Origin: Thermoguttaceae bacterium
Lineage (GTDB): Bacteria > Planctomycetota > Planctomycetia > Pirellulales > Thermoguttaceae
Length of the DNA stretch: 57,662 nt
Direction: 5' to 3'
NCBI GenBank assembly: GCA_017939795.1
Contig: JAGBAA010000125.1
Location: 1 to 57,662, forward strand
In this document: positions 1-8,761 of the stretch, piece by piece
Position numbering within the stretch: the first letter of the stretch is position 1
Layout: every line of letters starts with the position of its first letter
Made by a program: the position numbers and the translations under genes
Notes under the pieces: generated by a model
What the model was told of the DNA's origin: nothing
What the model saw: only the letters and a program-made list of their open reading frames with translations
The model's database searches: none

Positions 1-106
1 ACGTGCCGACTTTCGATTCATCGTAATTGGCCTGACCAAAAGCGAGGGGGGAGAGGATGCAGCTGAACATCATCGCAGCCGCCAGAGTCCAAAATTTTCG
101 AGTCAT
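1..106 (-). CDS. Secreted protein, 5' end only (possible CE15-like esterase)
   Basis: Only the first 35 codons lie in the window; the gene runs off the left edge. The ATG at 106 follows a purine-rich ribosome site (GGAGAAAAGAAAGA). The product opens with MTRKFWTLAAAMMFSC and has a clear signal peptide: a basic start, a hydrophobic core and a probable cleavage after AFG/QA. The mature part begins QANYDESKVGT. A YDESKV start after the signal peptide recalls secreted planctomycete glucuronoyl-esterase/acetylxylan-esterase-like proteins, but ten residues cannot prove this. It has its own promoter at 231-259. Confidence 0.6.
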   Translation of the reverse strand, partial: MTRKFWTLAAAMMFSCILSPLAFGQANYDESKVGT

Positions 107-230
107 TCTTTCTTTTCTCCTTAAAAAACGGGGGGGACCGCATCCTGTGTGCGCACGGGGGAAACCGCGTCCTGTGTGTGCGATTTTGAATTTTTCTGAA
201 ATGGGGACCTAAGAGATCTTCCATCCATCA

Positions 231-259
231 ATTTTAATTCGGGAACCTCTTTCTGTCAA
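231..259 (-). promoter_or_regulatory. Sigma-70-type promoter of the left-edge secreted gene
   Basis: On the minus strand TTGACA (254-259) is separated by 17 bp from TAAAAT (231-236). It would give a leader of about 120 nt. The stretch between it and the gene carries an imperfect direct repeat (about 136-155 and 168-187) built on tcctgtgtg. Confidence 0.65.
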
Positions 260-305
260 GAGGGGGCGACGGTTTGGGGGATTTTGGAGTTTTCGAAACT
301 TCCGT

Positions 306-331
306 AAAAAAGGGGCACGTTTCCGCGCCCC
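306..331 (-). terminator. Rho-independent terminator of the first Gfo/Idh/MocA gene
   Basis: Read on minus, an 8-bp GC-rich stem with one G-U pair and a GAAA tetraloop is followed by T6. It lies just past the stop codon at 341. Confidence 0.85.
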
Positions 332-340
332 TGCCGTTTT

Positions 341-1669
341 CTAGAAACGTTTTGTGAGTCCCGGTTTCGGACACTCGTAGTTCCCGTTTTCATCCGGCAT
401 AATGTATGCCGGGCCGTTGAAGTCAAGCGCATCGAGGTTCGGGCATAGCTCATACGTCGAGTTCCACGCGGTGTCCCACGTGAGTTCCTGACCGGATTCC
501 ATCGCCATTCGGCCCATGATTCCCGTGAAGTTTGATTTCAGGCAGAATTCCACGTCTTCGCATGGAAGGTCTTCCCGGATCATCTTCGCCAGCCGGTCGT
601 GCTCTTCCTGGTACGAGTCGTTCTTCGGCGCGTCCGACTTCCAGATGACGTCTTCATTCACAGCACGGTACCCTTTGTAGATCTTCGGTTCGCCGATGCC
701 TTCTCCGACGATCGCCATCCCTTTCGTTCCGCGGATGACTGAGCGGAAACTGCTCCACGTATTCGCAATATGGCGGACCTGCATGATGAGCTTCACGCCG
801 TCCGGGAATTCGTAGTCGCACACGATGTGGTCCTGCATTTCATCTTTTTCCGTGCGGCACTGGCGTCCGCCGGTCCCCTGGACCCACGTCGGATGCATTC
901 CCTTTGCCCAGCAGCAGATGTCCAGATTGTGGACCATCCAGTCCACGCACGGCGTGCCGGACATCCAGGTGAACGAATTGTAGTTGCGGAGCTGATTCTG
1001 AAGCGGCGTCCATTCGTCGCGCGGATTCCATCGGCATGGACCGTGGAGACGATAGACATAGCAGGAGAGAATGTCGCCGATCTCTCCGTCCTGGATCTTC
1101 TTGACGGTCTCTTCTGTTCGGAAATACTTTCGATTGTTGAGGCCCGTGATGATTTTCAGACCTTTGGCTTTTGCCGTTTCCCACGCGGCAAAGGAACGTT
1201 TAAGCGTCGGAGTATCCACGCCGAACGGCTTTTCCAGGAAAATGTGGACGCCTCGCTGGGCCGCGTACTCAAAATGCATGGCACGGAATGCCGGCGGAGC
1301 GACCAGAAGCGCAAGGTCGATCCCGGGACGCAGACAGTCGATCGCCTTTTTGTAGGCATCCAGACCGGAGAAGATCGTGTCGTCCGTAAAGGTGCAGAGT
1401 TTGGATTTTTCTTCGTCGGCTTTGAGGATCTGCGCGAAACCTTTTGCCTGGTCTTCAAACGCATCTGCAATGGCGACCAGTTCCACGGGTCCTTCTTTCG
1501 TGCTGAGCGCCTGGAAACAGGCACCGCGTCCGCGTCCTCCGCAGCCGATCAGGGCGATGCGGATCGTGTCGGAACCGGCAGCATGAACACGCGGAACAGA
1601 AGAAAGAACGGACGCCGCCGTCACGGCAGCTGCACTGGTTTTCAGAAAATTGCGTCGGTTGGTTGCCAT
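341..1669 (-). CDS. Tat-exported Gfo/Idh/MocA-family oxidoreductase
   Basis: 442 residues. The start was placed at ATG 1669 because AGGAA lies just upstream and the protein then opens with a textbook Tat signal, MATNRRNFLKTSAAAVTAAS, ending near RVHA. An N-terminal Rossmann fold follows (IRIALIGCGGRGRGACFQAL, GxGxxG type). The family EKPFGVD motif, whose Lys is the usual catalytic residue, lies near residue 170. The C-terminal half is the GFO/IDH/MocA beta-sheet domain, with VDWMVHNLDICCWAKG. Family members oxidise or reduce sugars and cyclitols with NAD(P); exported planctomycete copies are thought to take part in glycan breakdown, probably with a cofactor bound before Tat export. The substrate cannot be told from sequence. 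It has its own promoter and terminator, so it is probably transcribed alone. Confidence 0.9.
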   Translation of the reverse strand: MATNRRNFLKTSAAAVTAASVLSSVPRVHAAGSDTIRIALIGCGGRGRGACFQALSTKEGPVELVAIADAFEDQAKGFAQILKADEEKSKLCTFTDDTIFSGLDAYKKAIDCLRPGIDLALLVAPPAFRAMHFEYAAQRGVHIFLEKPFGVDTPTLKRSFAAWETAKAKGLKIITGLNNRKYFRTEETVKKIQDGEIGDILSCYVYRLHGPCRWNPRDEWTPLQNQLRNYNSFTWMSGTPCVDWMVHNLDICCWAKGMHPTWVQGTGGRQCRTEKDEMQDHIVCDYEFPDGVKLIMQVRHIANTWSSFRSVIRGTKGMAIVGEGIGEPKIYKGYRAVNEDVIWKSDAPKNDSYQEEHDRLAKMIREDLPCEDVEFCLKSNFTGIMGRMAMESGQELTWDTAWNSTYELCPNLDALDFNGPAYIMPDENGNYECPKPGLTKRF

Positions 1670-1875
1670 GGGAAGTTCCTTTCTGGGGTAAGGTTTTGAG
1701 GGAACGAAATTCCGGCAGACGGCTGCATGGAGACGCACTCCGGTGCGGGATCCAGACCAGCCGGAAGGTCTGTCGGGGCGGGACTATGAAATGCACGGCG
1801 TGCACTCACGAAAGGGTGTCTGACGGTGTCTCGAAAGAAGCGAAATGGCGGATCGGCAGGATCAGGCACCCCCTC

Positions 1876-1904
1876 ATTATATCATGGATCGGAAAAGTTT
1901 TCAA
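1876..1904 (-). promoter_or_regulatory. Promoter of the first Gfo/Idh/MocA gene
   Basis: On minus, TTGAAA (1899-1904), 17-bp spacer, TATAAT (1876-1881). This gives a leader of about 200 nt. Nothing else was recognised in the 1670-1936 gap. Confidence 0.7.
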
Positions 1905-1936
1905 GCCGTGAATCGGATTTTTGAAAGTTTTTCATA

Positions 1937-1972
1937 AAAAAAGAAAGACCAGCCATGAAAACTGGTCTTTCT
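1937..1972 (-). terminator. Terminator of the large TPR gene
   Basis: An 11-bp inverted repeat (AGAAAGACCAG and its complement) around a 9-nt loop. On minus it is followed by a run of seven Ts, 18 bp after the stop codon at 1990. Confidence 0.9.
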
Positions 1973-1989
1973 GAAGGTACGTTTTCAGA

Positions 1990-4900
1990 CTACTCGAGAT
2001 TGTTCGTCAACTCGGTGAAGTCCGGCACTTCCAGCGGGGAAATGTTCTGGAAGAGGAACGGATCCATGCGTTTTGCCGCCGCAAAAGCGATCTTGGCTGC
2101 ATTGGCGTTTCCGCGCTTCCAGTACATGACGGCCAGGTGGAACTGCGTGACGGCACTGTTTTTCACGATCAGTGCGTACTTGAGATCTTCCATTGCCGTG
2201 TCGGTTTTCTTGCGCTCACTGCTTCGCATGTAGACGACGGCGCGGGAATCGAGCAGGATGGGATCTTTGGGGAATTTTTTGATGACTTCATCGATCAAAG
2301 CCGCTGCACGGTCCTGGTCTTTTCCGGTGAGGGTCAGCAGGAGTGCGAGCGAATTTTCGATCCAGGCCATCTGCGTGTCCTCAAACGGTTTGTCGAGGAG
2401 CGAATTGTAGATGGCGATCGCTTCATCATATTTTCCCTGAAGCTCAAGGAGACGGGCTTCAAAGATCCGGACTTCCAGGATCTCCGGATTGTCGCGGAAA
2501 AGGACCTTGACGTATTCGGCGATCTGCTTGTATTCGTCGCGGGAAACGGTCTGTTTCGCATGACGGCACGCCATATAGAGCATGTTCAGGCGGACTTTCG
2601 GATCGATCTTATCCTGATTTGCCTGCAGATACGCAAAGGCGTTGGTGAATCCCTGCTGCCGGGCAATGAAAAGCATGAACTCTTCGATGAACGCAGGTTC
2701 TTTTGCCGTAAGCTGGGACCAGAGGTCATTCGCGACGGCCGGGAGTCCAGCTTTTTCCAGCTCGATGGCGCATCGACGGACCAGCGGAATGTCCTTGACT
2801 TCGATGGAACTCGGGAAACGTTCCCGGAAGTACGTCTCTGCCTCCGACGTCTTGCCAAGACGTACGATCGTTCGGGTATTCTGGAGGAGAGAGAGGAGAT
2901 TGTTTTCTCCGGCAAGCGATTCCAAACGTCCGGCATAGTTGCCGATGAGGTTCGTGTCCGCGTTCTGCTCCAGAAGCATATCGATGAAAGTACTGACGTA
3001 ATTCGCATTATTTTCATTCGATGCGATCAGGTCGGCCATGATGCTCTGGTACTTTTCCTTCATTGCGGCAGCGTCGGGATTGAAACTCTGCGTGAAGTAC
3101 AGTTTCGCGAGCATGAAAACGTCACGTGCGGAATGCGTCGGGATGTTTTCCATGATTTCAATGGCGCGGTTATTGTCCTCCGGATTGTTTCGGGCCGCGA
3201 GGAGCATCGCCTTGACTTTCATGTCTTCGAGCGAGTCAGGCTGGATCGTCAGGTTTTCTTCCACGAGCTGCAGACCGAGATTCTGAACTTCGAAATTCGG
3301 GATCCCGCTGTAGACCTGCGCAAGTGAACGGCGTGTCCAGGCAAGACGCTGGTTTTTCTTTTCCAGATCCAGAACGGTGTCCTTGGAGATCATCTCGCTC
3401 ATCTTCTGGAGATGCGGGATCGCAAGTTCCGGACGGGTCGTCTGCATGTAGAACTGGCTGATGGAAAGCAGGACTTCCAGGTCTTCCGGAGCGAGTGCGA
3501 GTGCTTCCTTGAATGCCTCGTCCGCTTTGACGGCATCGCCGAAGAGCTGATGCGTCTTCGCAAGACAGAGCGGGAGCTTTTCCGCGGGAACGTGCTTCGA
3601 GACCTTTTCGATGAATTCATCCTTCGAGACGTCCACTCCCTGGATCTTCTGGACCTGAAGGAGCGAAAGCCAGCCGTTGGGATTCTCTGGAGCGATCTCC
3701 GTGACTTTTCGGAAAGATTCTTCTGCTTTATGGAAATCTTTCGCGCGGAGTGCAATGTGCCCGATCCAGAGATGGTCCTTCGGATTGTTCGCGTCGATGA
3801 TCTCCGAGCCGCGTCGGACGGCTTCGTCGCCTTCACCGGAGTTGGCGAGTGCTTCCACACTCATCATCGCGGCATCTACGGCAAGGTTGGCTTCCCGTTT
3901 GCGTGCGATGAGCTGCTTCACTTCCGGGTCGCGCTTCTGAACGTACAGAAGGCGGATCAGGAGGTTCAGCTGCTGCGTGGTGAGCGTGCCGAGCTGGTCA
4001 ACACGGTACAGATAGTTGATGGCGGCGTCGAAATTCTTTTCCAGGATCGCGATCTCAGCCTGGGCGCGCGGGATGTAGACCCAGCCGGTGCGCTGCTGCT
4101 GCGCTTTGGTGAGCAGTTCCTTTGCGAGCCGCAGTTTTTCGGGACTCTTCGTTTTCTTGGAGTACTCCCAGACCAGTTTCGTCGCCTGGCAGTAGCGGTA
4201 TTCCGGTTCGCTTTCCCCGATCTCCTGCGCGATGCGCTTCATCTGGTCGTTCATTTTTCGTTCGTCGTCAGATTTTCGTGCAAGGTCGAAGATCTGGATC
4301 TTCAGACCGATATTATGCGGTTCTGCGTCTGCCAGAATATTGTAGATCCGGTCCGCTTCGTCCAGCTTTTCGATCTGCAGCCAGGCGGTCGCGAGCTGTT
4401 TCAGAAGGAGGATGCGCGGAGTTTCCTGCATTTTGTCAATGTACGTTTCGATCGACCGAAGCTGATTGGCGACGTCATCCTTCGCGGCCTGCGTCTTCGG
4501 CTTCATCTGGGTGATGATGCGGACTTTGGTGATGAGCAGACCCGGTACGCTCTTTTTCTTGGCGATCGCATCGTCAAGGATCCGGATCGCTTCCCCGAAA
4601 TTCTTCTGCTGCGTCTCGATCAGCGCCAGGTACGAAACGAACGTGATCGTTTCCGGATGGCGTTCGATCGCATCGCGAAGGAGTGCTTTGGCTTCTTCAA
4701 ATTTGTTCTGCTTGACCATCATGCGGATCGTCAGCAAAAGACCTTCCGGATTGTTCTGGTCCATATCGTACTGGGCCATTTCCTGATTGATCTTGTCCCA
4801 GTTCTGTTCATTCTTCGGCTTCGCCGCTTCCTTCTGCTGGAGAAGCGCAAAATAAAGCGTCCGCAGTTCGTGGAACTTCATGAACTTCTCTTTGCCGATC

Positions 4901-6318
4901 TTGTCCAGAAGATCGTAGAGCGCTTCTTCCATCTGAGGAATTCTGCTTGCGGTGTGAAGTGCGTGAATGTACGCAACGTAAAGCGGAATGATCTCGTTTT
5001 CACCCGCCTGGCTGATCGCATTGGTGAAAGACTCGAACTGTTTGTCGATCTGTCCAAGTTTTCCATAGCAGAGTGCCAACTGACGGTCGACGTAAACATT
5101 CAGCTGCGGCTGCTGGAATGCTGCGATCGTAGGACGCGCGAGTTCCAGCTTGCTTTTTGCACTTTCCCATTTCTCCTCGGAAATTTCGATCGTGGCCTCA
5201 AAGAAACCAATGATCGCCGGCGGGAGCTTTTTGATCTCACGCAGTTTTTCGATCTCTTTCTTCGCTTCTTCCATCTTGCCGGATTTCAGAAGACGCTCAA
5301 AGAGCTTCATGCGCTTGGAAAGGTTCTGCGGGTCGTCCGCGACGTCTCCCTGAAGAATATCCAGAGCCGTTTCCGGCTTTCCTTCCGCGTCGGCCAGCTG
5401 GATGCCGAAATCGATCAGGTAGGGATTCTGCGGCACATCGACCAGCTGTTTGGAGAGTTCACGCGCTTTATTGAGGCACTCGTGGGCGCGTTCGTAGCGT
5501 TTCGTGTAGATGAACATTTTCGTCCCGGCGAGCAGCGCGTCAATGTTGTTCGGGTCGAGCCGAAGCGCATTGATCGCCGACTCTTCCGCCAGCGCCATTC
5601 CGTCCATCTCCGGATGCATGTAGAGGAAGATCGCCCGCTGGGCAAATGCCTGCGCGGAATCTTCGTTCGACGCGACCATGGAATTCAGGTGCTGGAGTGC
5701 AAGGTCCGGCTGATCCTGTTCCTGGAAATACCGGGCGTATTCGATCCACCCGGGAATGAAGTTCACATGCCGCGTCACGAGAAGAGAAAGTGTGTCCGCA
5801 GCTTTGGAGTCTTTGTTTCTCATGTAGCACTCGGCCGCATCCAGAAGATATTGCGGTTCATTGGGGAACTCTTTCGCAAGCTCAATGTACGTCTGGGCCG
5901 CGGCGGTCGGTTTGCCGAGCAGAATATTGCATTTCGCACGCGCCTCTTTCAGAGGGACCCGATGGCCGCCAAGCGTACCGGGATCCAGATCCAGCGCTTT
6001 GTCGATCGCCCGCTGGCAGTTGATCAGGTCCTGATGGCTTTTGTTCGGCTGCTCCAAAAGATCCGCAAAGGCAAGTGCCAGCTTCAGTGTGGCTTCGGTC
6101 TGCTCTTCCTCATTGCCAAGCTTTTCAACAACGTGGCCGAGATTGGCACGGGCTTCTTCCATGTTGCCTTCTTCAAATGCACTCATGCCGACATCATAGC
6201 TTTTCGCAACATGGCGTCCTTTCTGAATATAGTACGCCGAAAGTGCGCATACGGCACCAACGAGGAGGATCGCGAAAAAAATGATGACGAACCGGATGTT
6301 CAGGCGTTTGGCTGCCAT
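1990..6318 (-). CDS. Giant membrane-anchored TPR protein
   Basis: 1442 residues. The ATG at 6318 has GGAG at good spacing. Residues about 9-31 (IRFVIIFFAILLVGAVCALSA) form one membrane segment, so the protein is anchored or exported. The rest is almost wholly helical and built of degenerate tetratricopeptide repeats, for example SYDVGMSAFEEGNMEEARANL, GHIALRAKDFHKAEESFRKV and EARLLELQGKYDEAIAIYNS. No catalytic domain is visible. TPR arrays serve as protein-binding scaffolds, and large single-anchor TPR proteins are common in planctomycetes. It ends in a strong terminator and is divergent from the ROK kinase gene. Its partner and process are unknown. Confidence 0.85.
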   Translation of the reverse strand: MAAKRLNIRFVIIFFAILLVGAVCALSAYYIQKGRHVAKSYDVGMSAFEEGNMEEARANLGHVVEKLGNEEEQTEATLKLALAFADLLEQPNKSHQDLINCQRAIDKALDLDPGTLGGHRVPLKEARAKCNILLGKPTAAAQTYIELAKEFPNEPQYLLDAAECYMRNKDSKAADTLSLLVTRHVNFIPGWIEYARYFQEQDQPDLALQHLNSMVASNEDSAQAFAQRAIFLYMHPEMDGMALAEESAINALRLDPNNIDALLAGTKMFIYTKRYERAHECLNKARELSKQLVDVPQNPYLIDFGIQLADAEGKPETALDILQGDVADDPQNLSKRMKLFERLLKSGKMEEAKKEIEKLREIKKLPPAIIGFFEATIEISEEKWESAKSKLELARPTIAAFQQPQLNVYVDRQLALCYGKLGQIDKQFESFTNAISQAGENEIIPLYVAYIHALHTASRIPQMEEALYDLLDKIGKEKFMKFHELRTLYFALLQQKEAAKPKNEQNWDKINQEMAQYDMDQNNPEGLLLTIRMMVKQNKFEEAKALLRDAIERHPETITFVSYLALIETQQKNFGEAIRILDDAIAKKKSVPGLLITKVRIITQMKPKTQAAKDDVANQLRSIETYIDKMQETPRILLLKQLATAWLQIEKLDEADRIYNILADAEPHNIGLKIQIFDLARKSDDERKMNDQMKRIAQEIGESEPEYRYCQATKLVWEYSKKTKSPEKLRLAKELLTKAQQQRTGWVYIPRAQAEIAILEKNFDAAINYLYRVDQLGTLTTQQLNLLIRLLYVQKRDPEVKQLIARKREANLAVDAAMMSVEALANSGEGDEAVRRGSEIIDANNPKDHLWIGHIALRAKDFHKAEESFRKVTEIAPENPNGWLSLLQVQKIQGVDVSKDEFIEKVSKHVPAEKLPLCLAKTHQLFGDAVKADEAFKEALALAPEDLEVLLSISQFYMQTTRPELAIPHLQKMSEMISKDTVLDLEKKNQRLAWTRRSLAQVYSGIPNFEVQNLGLQLVEENLTIQPDSLEDMKVKAMLLAARNNPEDNNRAIEIMENIPTHSARDVFMLAKLYFTQSFNPDAAAMKEKYQSIMADLIASNENNANYVSTFIDMLLEQNADTNLIGNYAGRLESLAGENNLLSLLQNTRTIVRLGKTSEAETYFRERFPSSIEVKDIPLVRRCAIELEKAGLPAVANDLWSQLTAKEPAFIEEFMLFIARQQGFTNAFAYLQANQDKIDPKVRLNMLYMACRHAKQTVSRDEYKQIAEYVKVLFRDNPEILEVRIFEARLLELQGKYDEAIAIYNSLLDKPFEDTQMAWIENSLALLLTLTGKDQDRAAALIDEVIKKFPKDPILLDSRAVVYMRSSERKKTDTAMEDLKYALIVKNSAVTQFHLAVMYWKRGNANAAKIAFAAAKRMDPFLFQNISPLEVPDFTELTNNLE

Positions 6319-6610
6319 TTTTTGTTCTCCAAATTCTGTCTATGAACTCTTTCTGAGGAAATTGCTTCGGCACGCTTCCTTCGTGCGCGGAGAAGTTCCT
6401 GTGTTTCTTCATCTTCTGAAATGAGAGCATACTTTTTCCGTTTTCGGGTATGCACCCTAATCCAATGTATCGGTTTTTTTTATTTTCCCTCAAACAAAAA
6501 GAGTGAAAAAATTCGTTTTTTCTGAAATAATTAACATAATCCGCAAAATCGTGCCGATTGAACGTTTGGTCAGACTCCGCATGAAAACAGCGGCACACAG
6601 GGAGAAAAAA

Positions 6611-7570
6611 ATGAAGAAAAAAATTTTGGCGATCGATATCGGCGGCTCCAAAATGCTTGCCGGTATCGTGGAAATGTCGAGAGACGGCAATACAGAAGAA
6701 GGGGCTGGATGGAAGAGCATGATCCTCTCTGCCGCCGGGGAATCCCTTCCGGCTGAAATGACCGAAGAGAAGATCCTGGAAAAGATCCGTACTCTCGCGG
6801 CCTCTGCGGCCGCACAGATCGCGGGAACTGCGTCTGAAAAGGAAACGCTTCAGGAGATCGATGCCGTCGGCGTCACGATTCCCGGGCTTGCAGATGAGCG
6901 GGTCTGGATCTATGCGCCATTCTCCGGGATCCAGAATTTTCCGATCGCCGAAGCATTGGAACAGGAATTTGGAAGACCGGTCTTCATCGAAAATGACGTC
7001 AATGCCTGCGCCATTGCCGAGGGACTTCTCGGGGCGTGCCGCGGAGTGCGCGACTTCATCTGGCTCACTATTTCCAATGGGATCGGCGGCGGTGTGGTGC
7101 TTGACGGCAGGATCTACCGCGGGGCGAAAGGATTTTCCGGAGAGTTCGGCCATTTATGTGTCGCGGAAGACGGAGAACTGTGCGGATGCGGAAAGCGCGG
7201 ATGTCTCGAAGCGGAATGTGCCGGACCGGGGATCTCGCGTTTCTATGCCCGTCTGACGGGGGAAAAGATCCCGGCCTCCGAAATCGCTGAACGTGCCGAG
7301 GCGGGGGAGCCTGCCGCATTGGAAACATTCCGGCGGGAAGGAAAAGTGCTTGGCCGTGCGCTTGCAAATGCCGCGAATATCCTGAATCCGGCCAGGATCA
7401 TCCTCGGCGGCGGTGTAGCTCGGGCATGGGACCTTTTTTATCCGACGCTGGAGGAAACCTTCCGAAAGGACATTTTCCGGAGAGCGAATGAGGATGTCCT
7501 GATCGAACGGACTGCATTGGGCTACGAAGCCGCATTGCTGGGAGCCGCCGTTCTTCCGATCGCGGACTGA
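6611..7570 (+). CDS. ROK-family sugar kinase (glucokinase-like)
   Basis: 319 residues. ATG 6611 was chosen because GGAG precedes it at 6601 and the protein then starts directly with the phosphate-binding strand MKKKILAIDIGGSKMLAGIV. Other family marks are ENDVNACAIAEGLLG, the glycine-rich NGIGGGVVLDGRI, and the ROK zinc motif GHLCV...CGCGKRGCLEAE (His plus three Cys). The ATP-binding ILGGGVA lies near the C terminus. ROK kinases phosphorylate glucose, mannose, N-acetylglucosamine or similar sugars. There is no N-terminal helix-turn-helix, so this is a kinase, not a ROK repressor. The exact sugar is not set by these motifs. Confidence 0.9.
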   Translation: MKKKILAIDIGGSKMLAGIVEMSRDGNTEEGAGWKSMILSAAGESLPAEMTEEKILEKIRTLAASAAAQIAGTASEKETLQEIDAVGVTIPGLADERVWIYAPFSGIQNFPIAEALEQEFGRPVFIENDVNACAIAEGLLGACRGVRDFIWLTISNGIGGGVVLDGRIYRGAKGFSGEFGHLCVAEDGELCGCGKRGCLEAECAGPGISRFYARLTGEKIPASEIAERAEAGEPAALETFRREGKVLGRALANAANILNPARIILGGGVARAWDLFYPTLEETFRKDIFRRANEDVLIERTALGYEAALLGAAVLPIAD

Positions 7571-7614
7571 AAAAACACGCGGCATCCGCCCCGAGATGGA
7601 CAGATGCCGTGTTC
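7570..7614 (-). terminator. Terminator between the ROK kinase gene and mqnA (serves mqnA)
   Basis: A long imperfect hairpin (ACACGGCATC against GATGCCGCGTGT). On minus it is followed directly by T6, so it serves mqnA. It overlaps the end of the ROK gene and may also slow plus-strand transcription. Confidence 0.8.
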
Positions 7615-7635
7615 TGTGAGTTTTGAGACATTTTT

Positions 7636-8646
7636 TTATTCCATGCCGAATCGGTTTCGGTTGGCTTCAAACAAAATGTCGGCACCCAGGGGGGCGAGTC
7701 CGCATTTCTGCATCATTTTGCAGAAGACCTCCGCCCCGCGCCGTTCTCTTCCGCTCAGGCGGTAGCGGATCTTTCGGAGCAGATAGTCGTGGCAGAACGG
7801 GATGCTCATCCTTCTGCGCATCGCTTCATGGATCGTGAGGACGTCCATTTCGATCTGGCTCGCCCTTCGTGATTCGTTAAAGAGGGTGGAAAGGCGGCTC
7901 TGGAAATGCGGATCTTTGGAGGAGGTGAACCAGCTTGCGTAGATGAACGGCAGACCGATCCACTGGGTCCAAAGCTGCCCCAGATCATAAATGCACGCGA
8001 AATGCTCCGACCGGTGCGGGAGCGTCAGTGCTTTGTCGCCAATAAGCAGAACTCCGTCCAGCCCTCTTGCTCTGCATACTTCCGCAAGAGTCCGGCACAC
8101 GGTTTCCTGCGACAGATCGACACTTTCCGTTTCGCCTTCCTGAAACCCCATCGCCTCACCGACGTCGAAGGTCTCATATTCGCAGACGGTCTTGAATCGT
8201 TCTTCCAGACAGATCTGGAGCATCGCATTGCTCGTGCGGGACGCGGGGTCCAGGCCGATCCGCTTCAGTTCTTTCAGCGGACGAAAAGCGGCGAACTCGA
8301 CGCTGGCGACCTTGCCTTCACTGGCGATGCAGACATCCGAGACCTGCGTCAGTTCCGGGTGCCGAAGTGCTTCCGCAAGCGGAATGAGAGCCGCATCGTA
8401 TTCTCCGCGAACGAGACCTTCCGCCAGGCGGGACGGCGTATCGTACGTCACGTCGGCGCAAATGTTCAGCGAAGAGGCGATCTCCGTGAGTTTCCACGTC
8501 AGCGGAACTGCATTGAGAAACTGTACGCTTCCGATCCGGCAGGAGACTGGGGAGGAGGCATGAACGGCATCAAATTGGGGAGTTCCGGTACCGTTTGCCA
8601 TGGCTGACTCCAAATTTTCCATTTTATCGGGAAAATGACTGACCAT
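7636..8646 (-). CDS. mqnA: Chorismate dehydratase MqnA (futalosine menaquinone pathway)
   Basis: 336 residues. The core starts with RIGSVQFLNAVPLTWKL, the MqnA hallmark, and continues with the periplasmic-binding-protein-like fold: GEYDAALIPLAEALRHPE, KRIGLDPASRTSNAML, LLIGDKAL, LGQLWTQWIGLPFIYASW. MqnA removes water from chorismate to give 3-[(1-carboxyvinyl)oxy]benzoate, the first step of menaquinone synthesis by the futalosine route. The first 35 residues are unlike the family and the true start could be a later Met, such as MENLES or MANGTG. aspS lies upstream on the same strand, with a hairpin between them. No other mqn gene is in the window. Confidence 0.88.
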   Translation of the reverse strand: MVSHFPDKMENLESAMANGTGTPQFDAVHASSPVSCRIGSVQFLNAVPLTWKLTEIASSLNICADVTYDTPSRLAEGLVRGEYDAALIPLAEALRHPELTQVSDVCIASEGKVASVEFAAFRPLKELKRIGLDPASRTSNAMLQICLEERFKTVCEYETFDVGEAMGFQEGETESVDLSQETVCRTLAEVCRARGLDGVLLIGDKALTLPHRSEHFACIYDLGQLWTQWIGLPFIYASWFTSSKDPHFQSRLSTLFNESRRASQIEMDVLTIHEAMRRRMSIPFCHDYLLRKIRYRLSGRERRGAEVFCKMMQKCGLAPLGADILFEANRNRFGME

Positions 8647-8698
8647 TTTTTTCAGGTTCTCCAGTTGGTCTTTGCACTTTGCAGTTTTTCAGAAGAAA

Positions 8699-8742
8699 CC
8701 GGAAAATGGGGATCCCGTATTCGGGAACCGCTCATTTTCCGG
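8699..8742 (-). terminator. Long hairpin between aspS and mqnA
   Basis: A perfect 10-bp inverted repeat (CCGGAAAATG / CATTTTCCGG) encloses a second nested stem (TCCCG / CGGGA) with a 4-nt loop. On minus it is followed by a T-rich but broken tract, so it may be a weak terminator or attenuator after aspS. Confidence 0.5.
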
Positions 8743-8761
8743 CGTGTCTGAAGACGTTTTC

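Noticed and set aside
770..1699. Long open reading frame on plus opposite the first Gfo/Idh/MocA gene
   Set aside because: It is an antisense shadow of a well-supported gene, lacks a ribosome site and has no family features.
3412..6345. 977-codon plus-strand frame opposite the TPR gene
   Set aside because: Produced by codon bias of the minus-strand gene; the product is Arg/Phe-rich with no domain, while the minus frame has clear TPR motifs.
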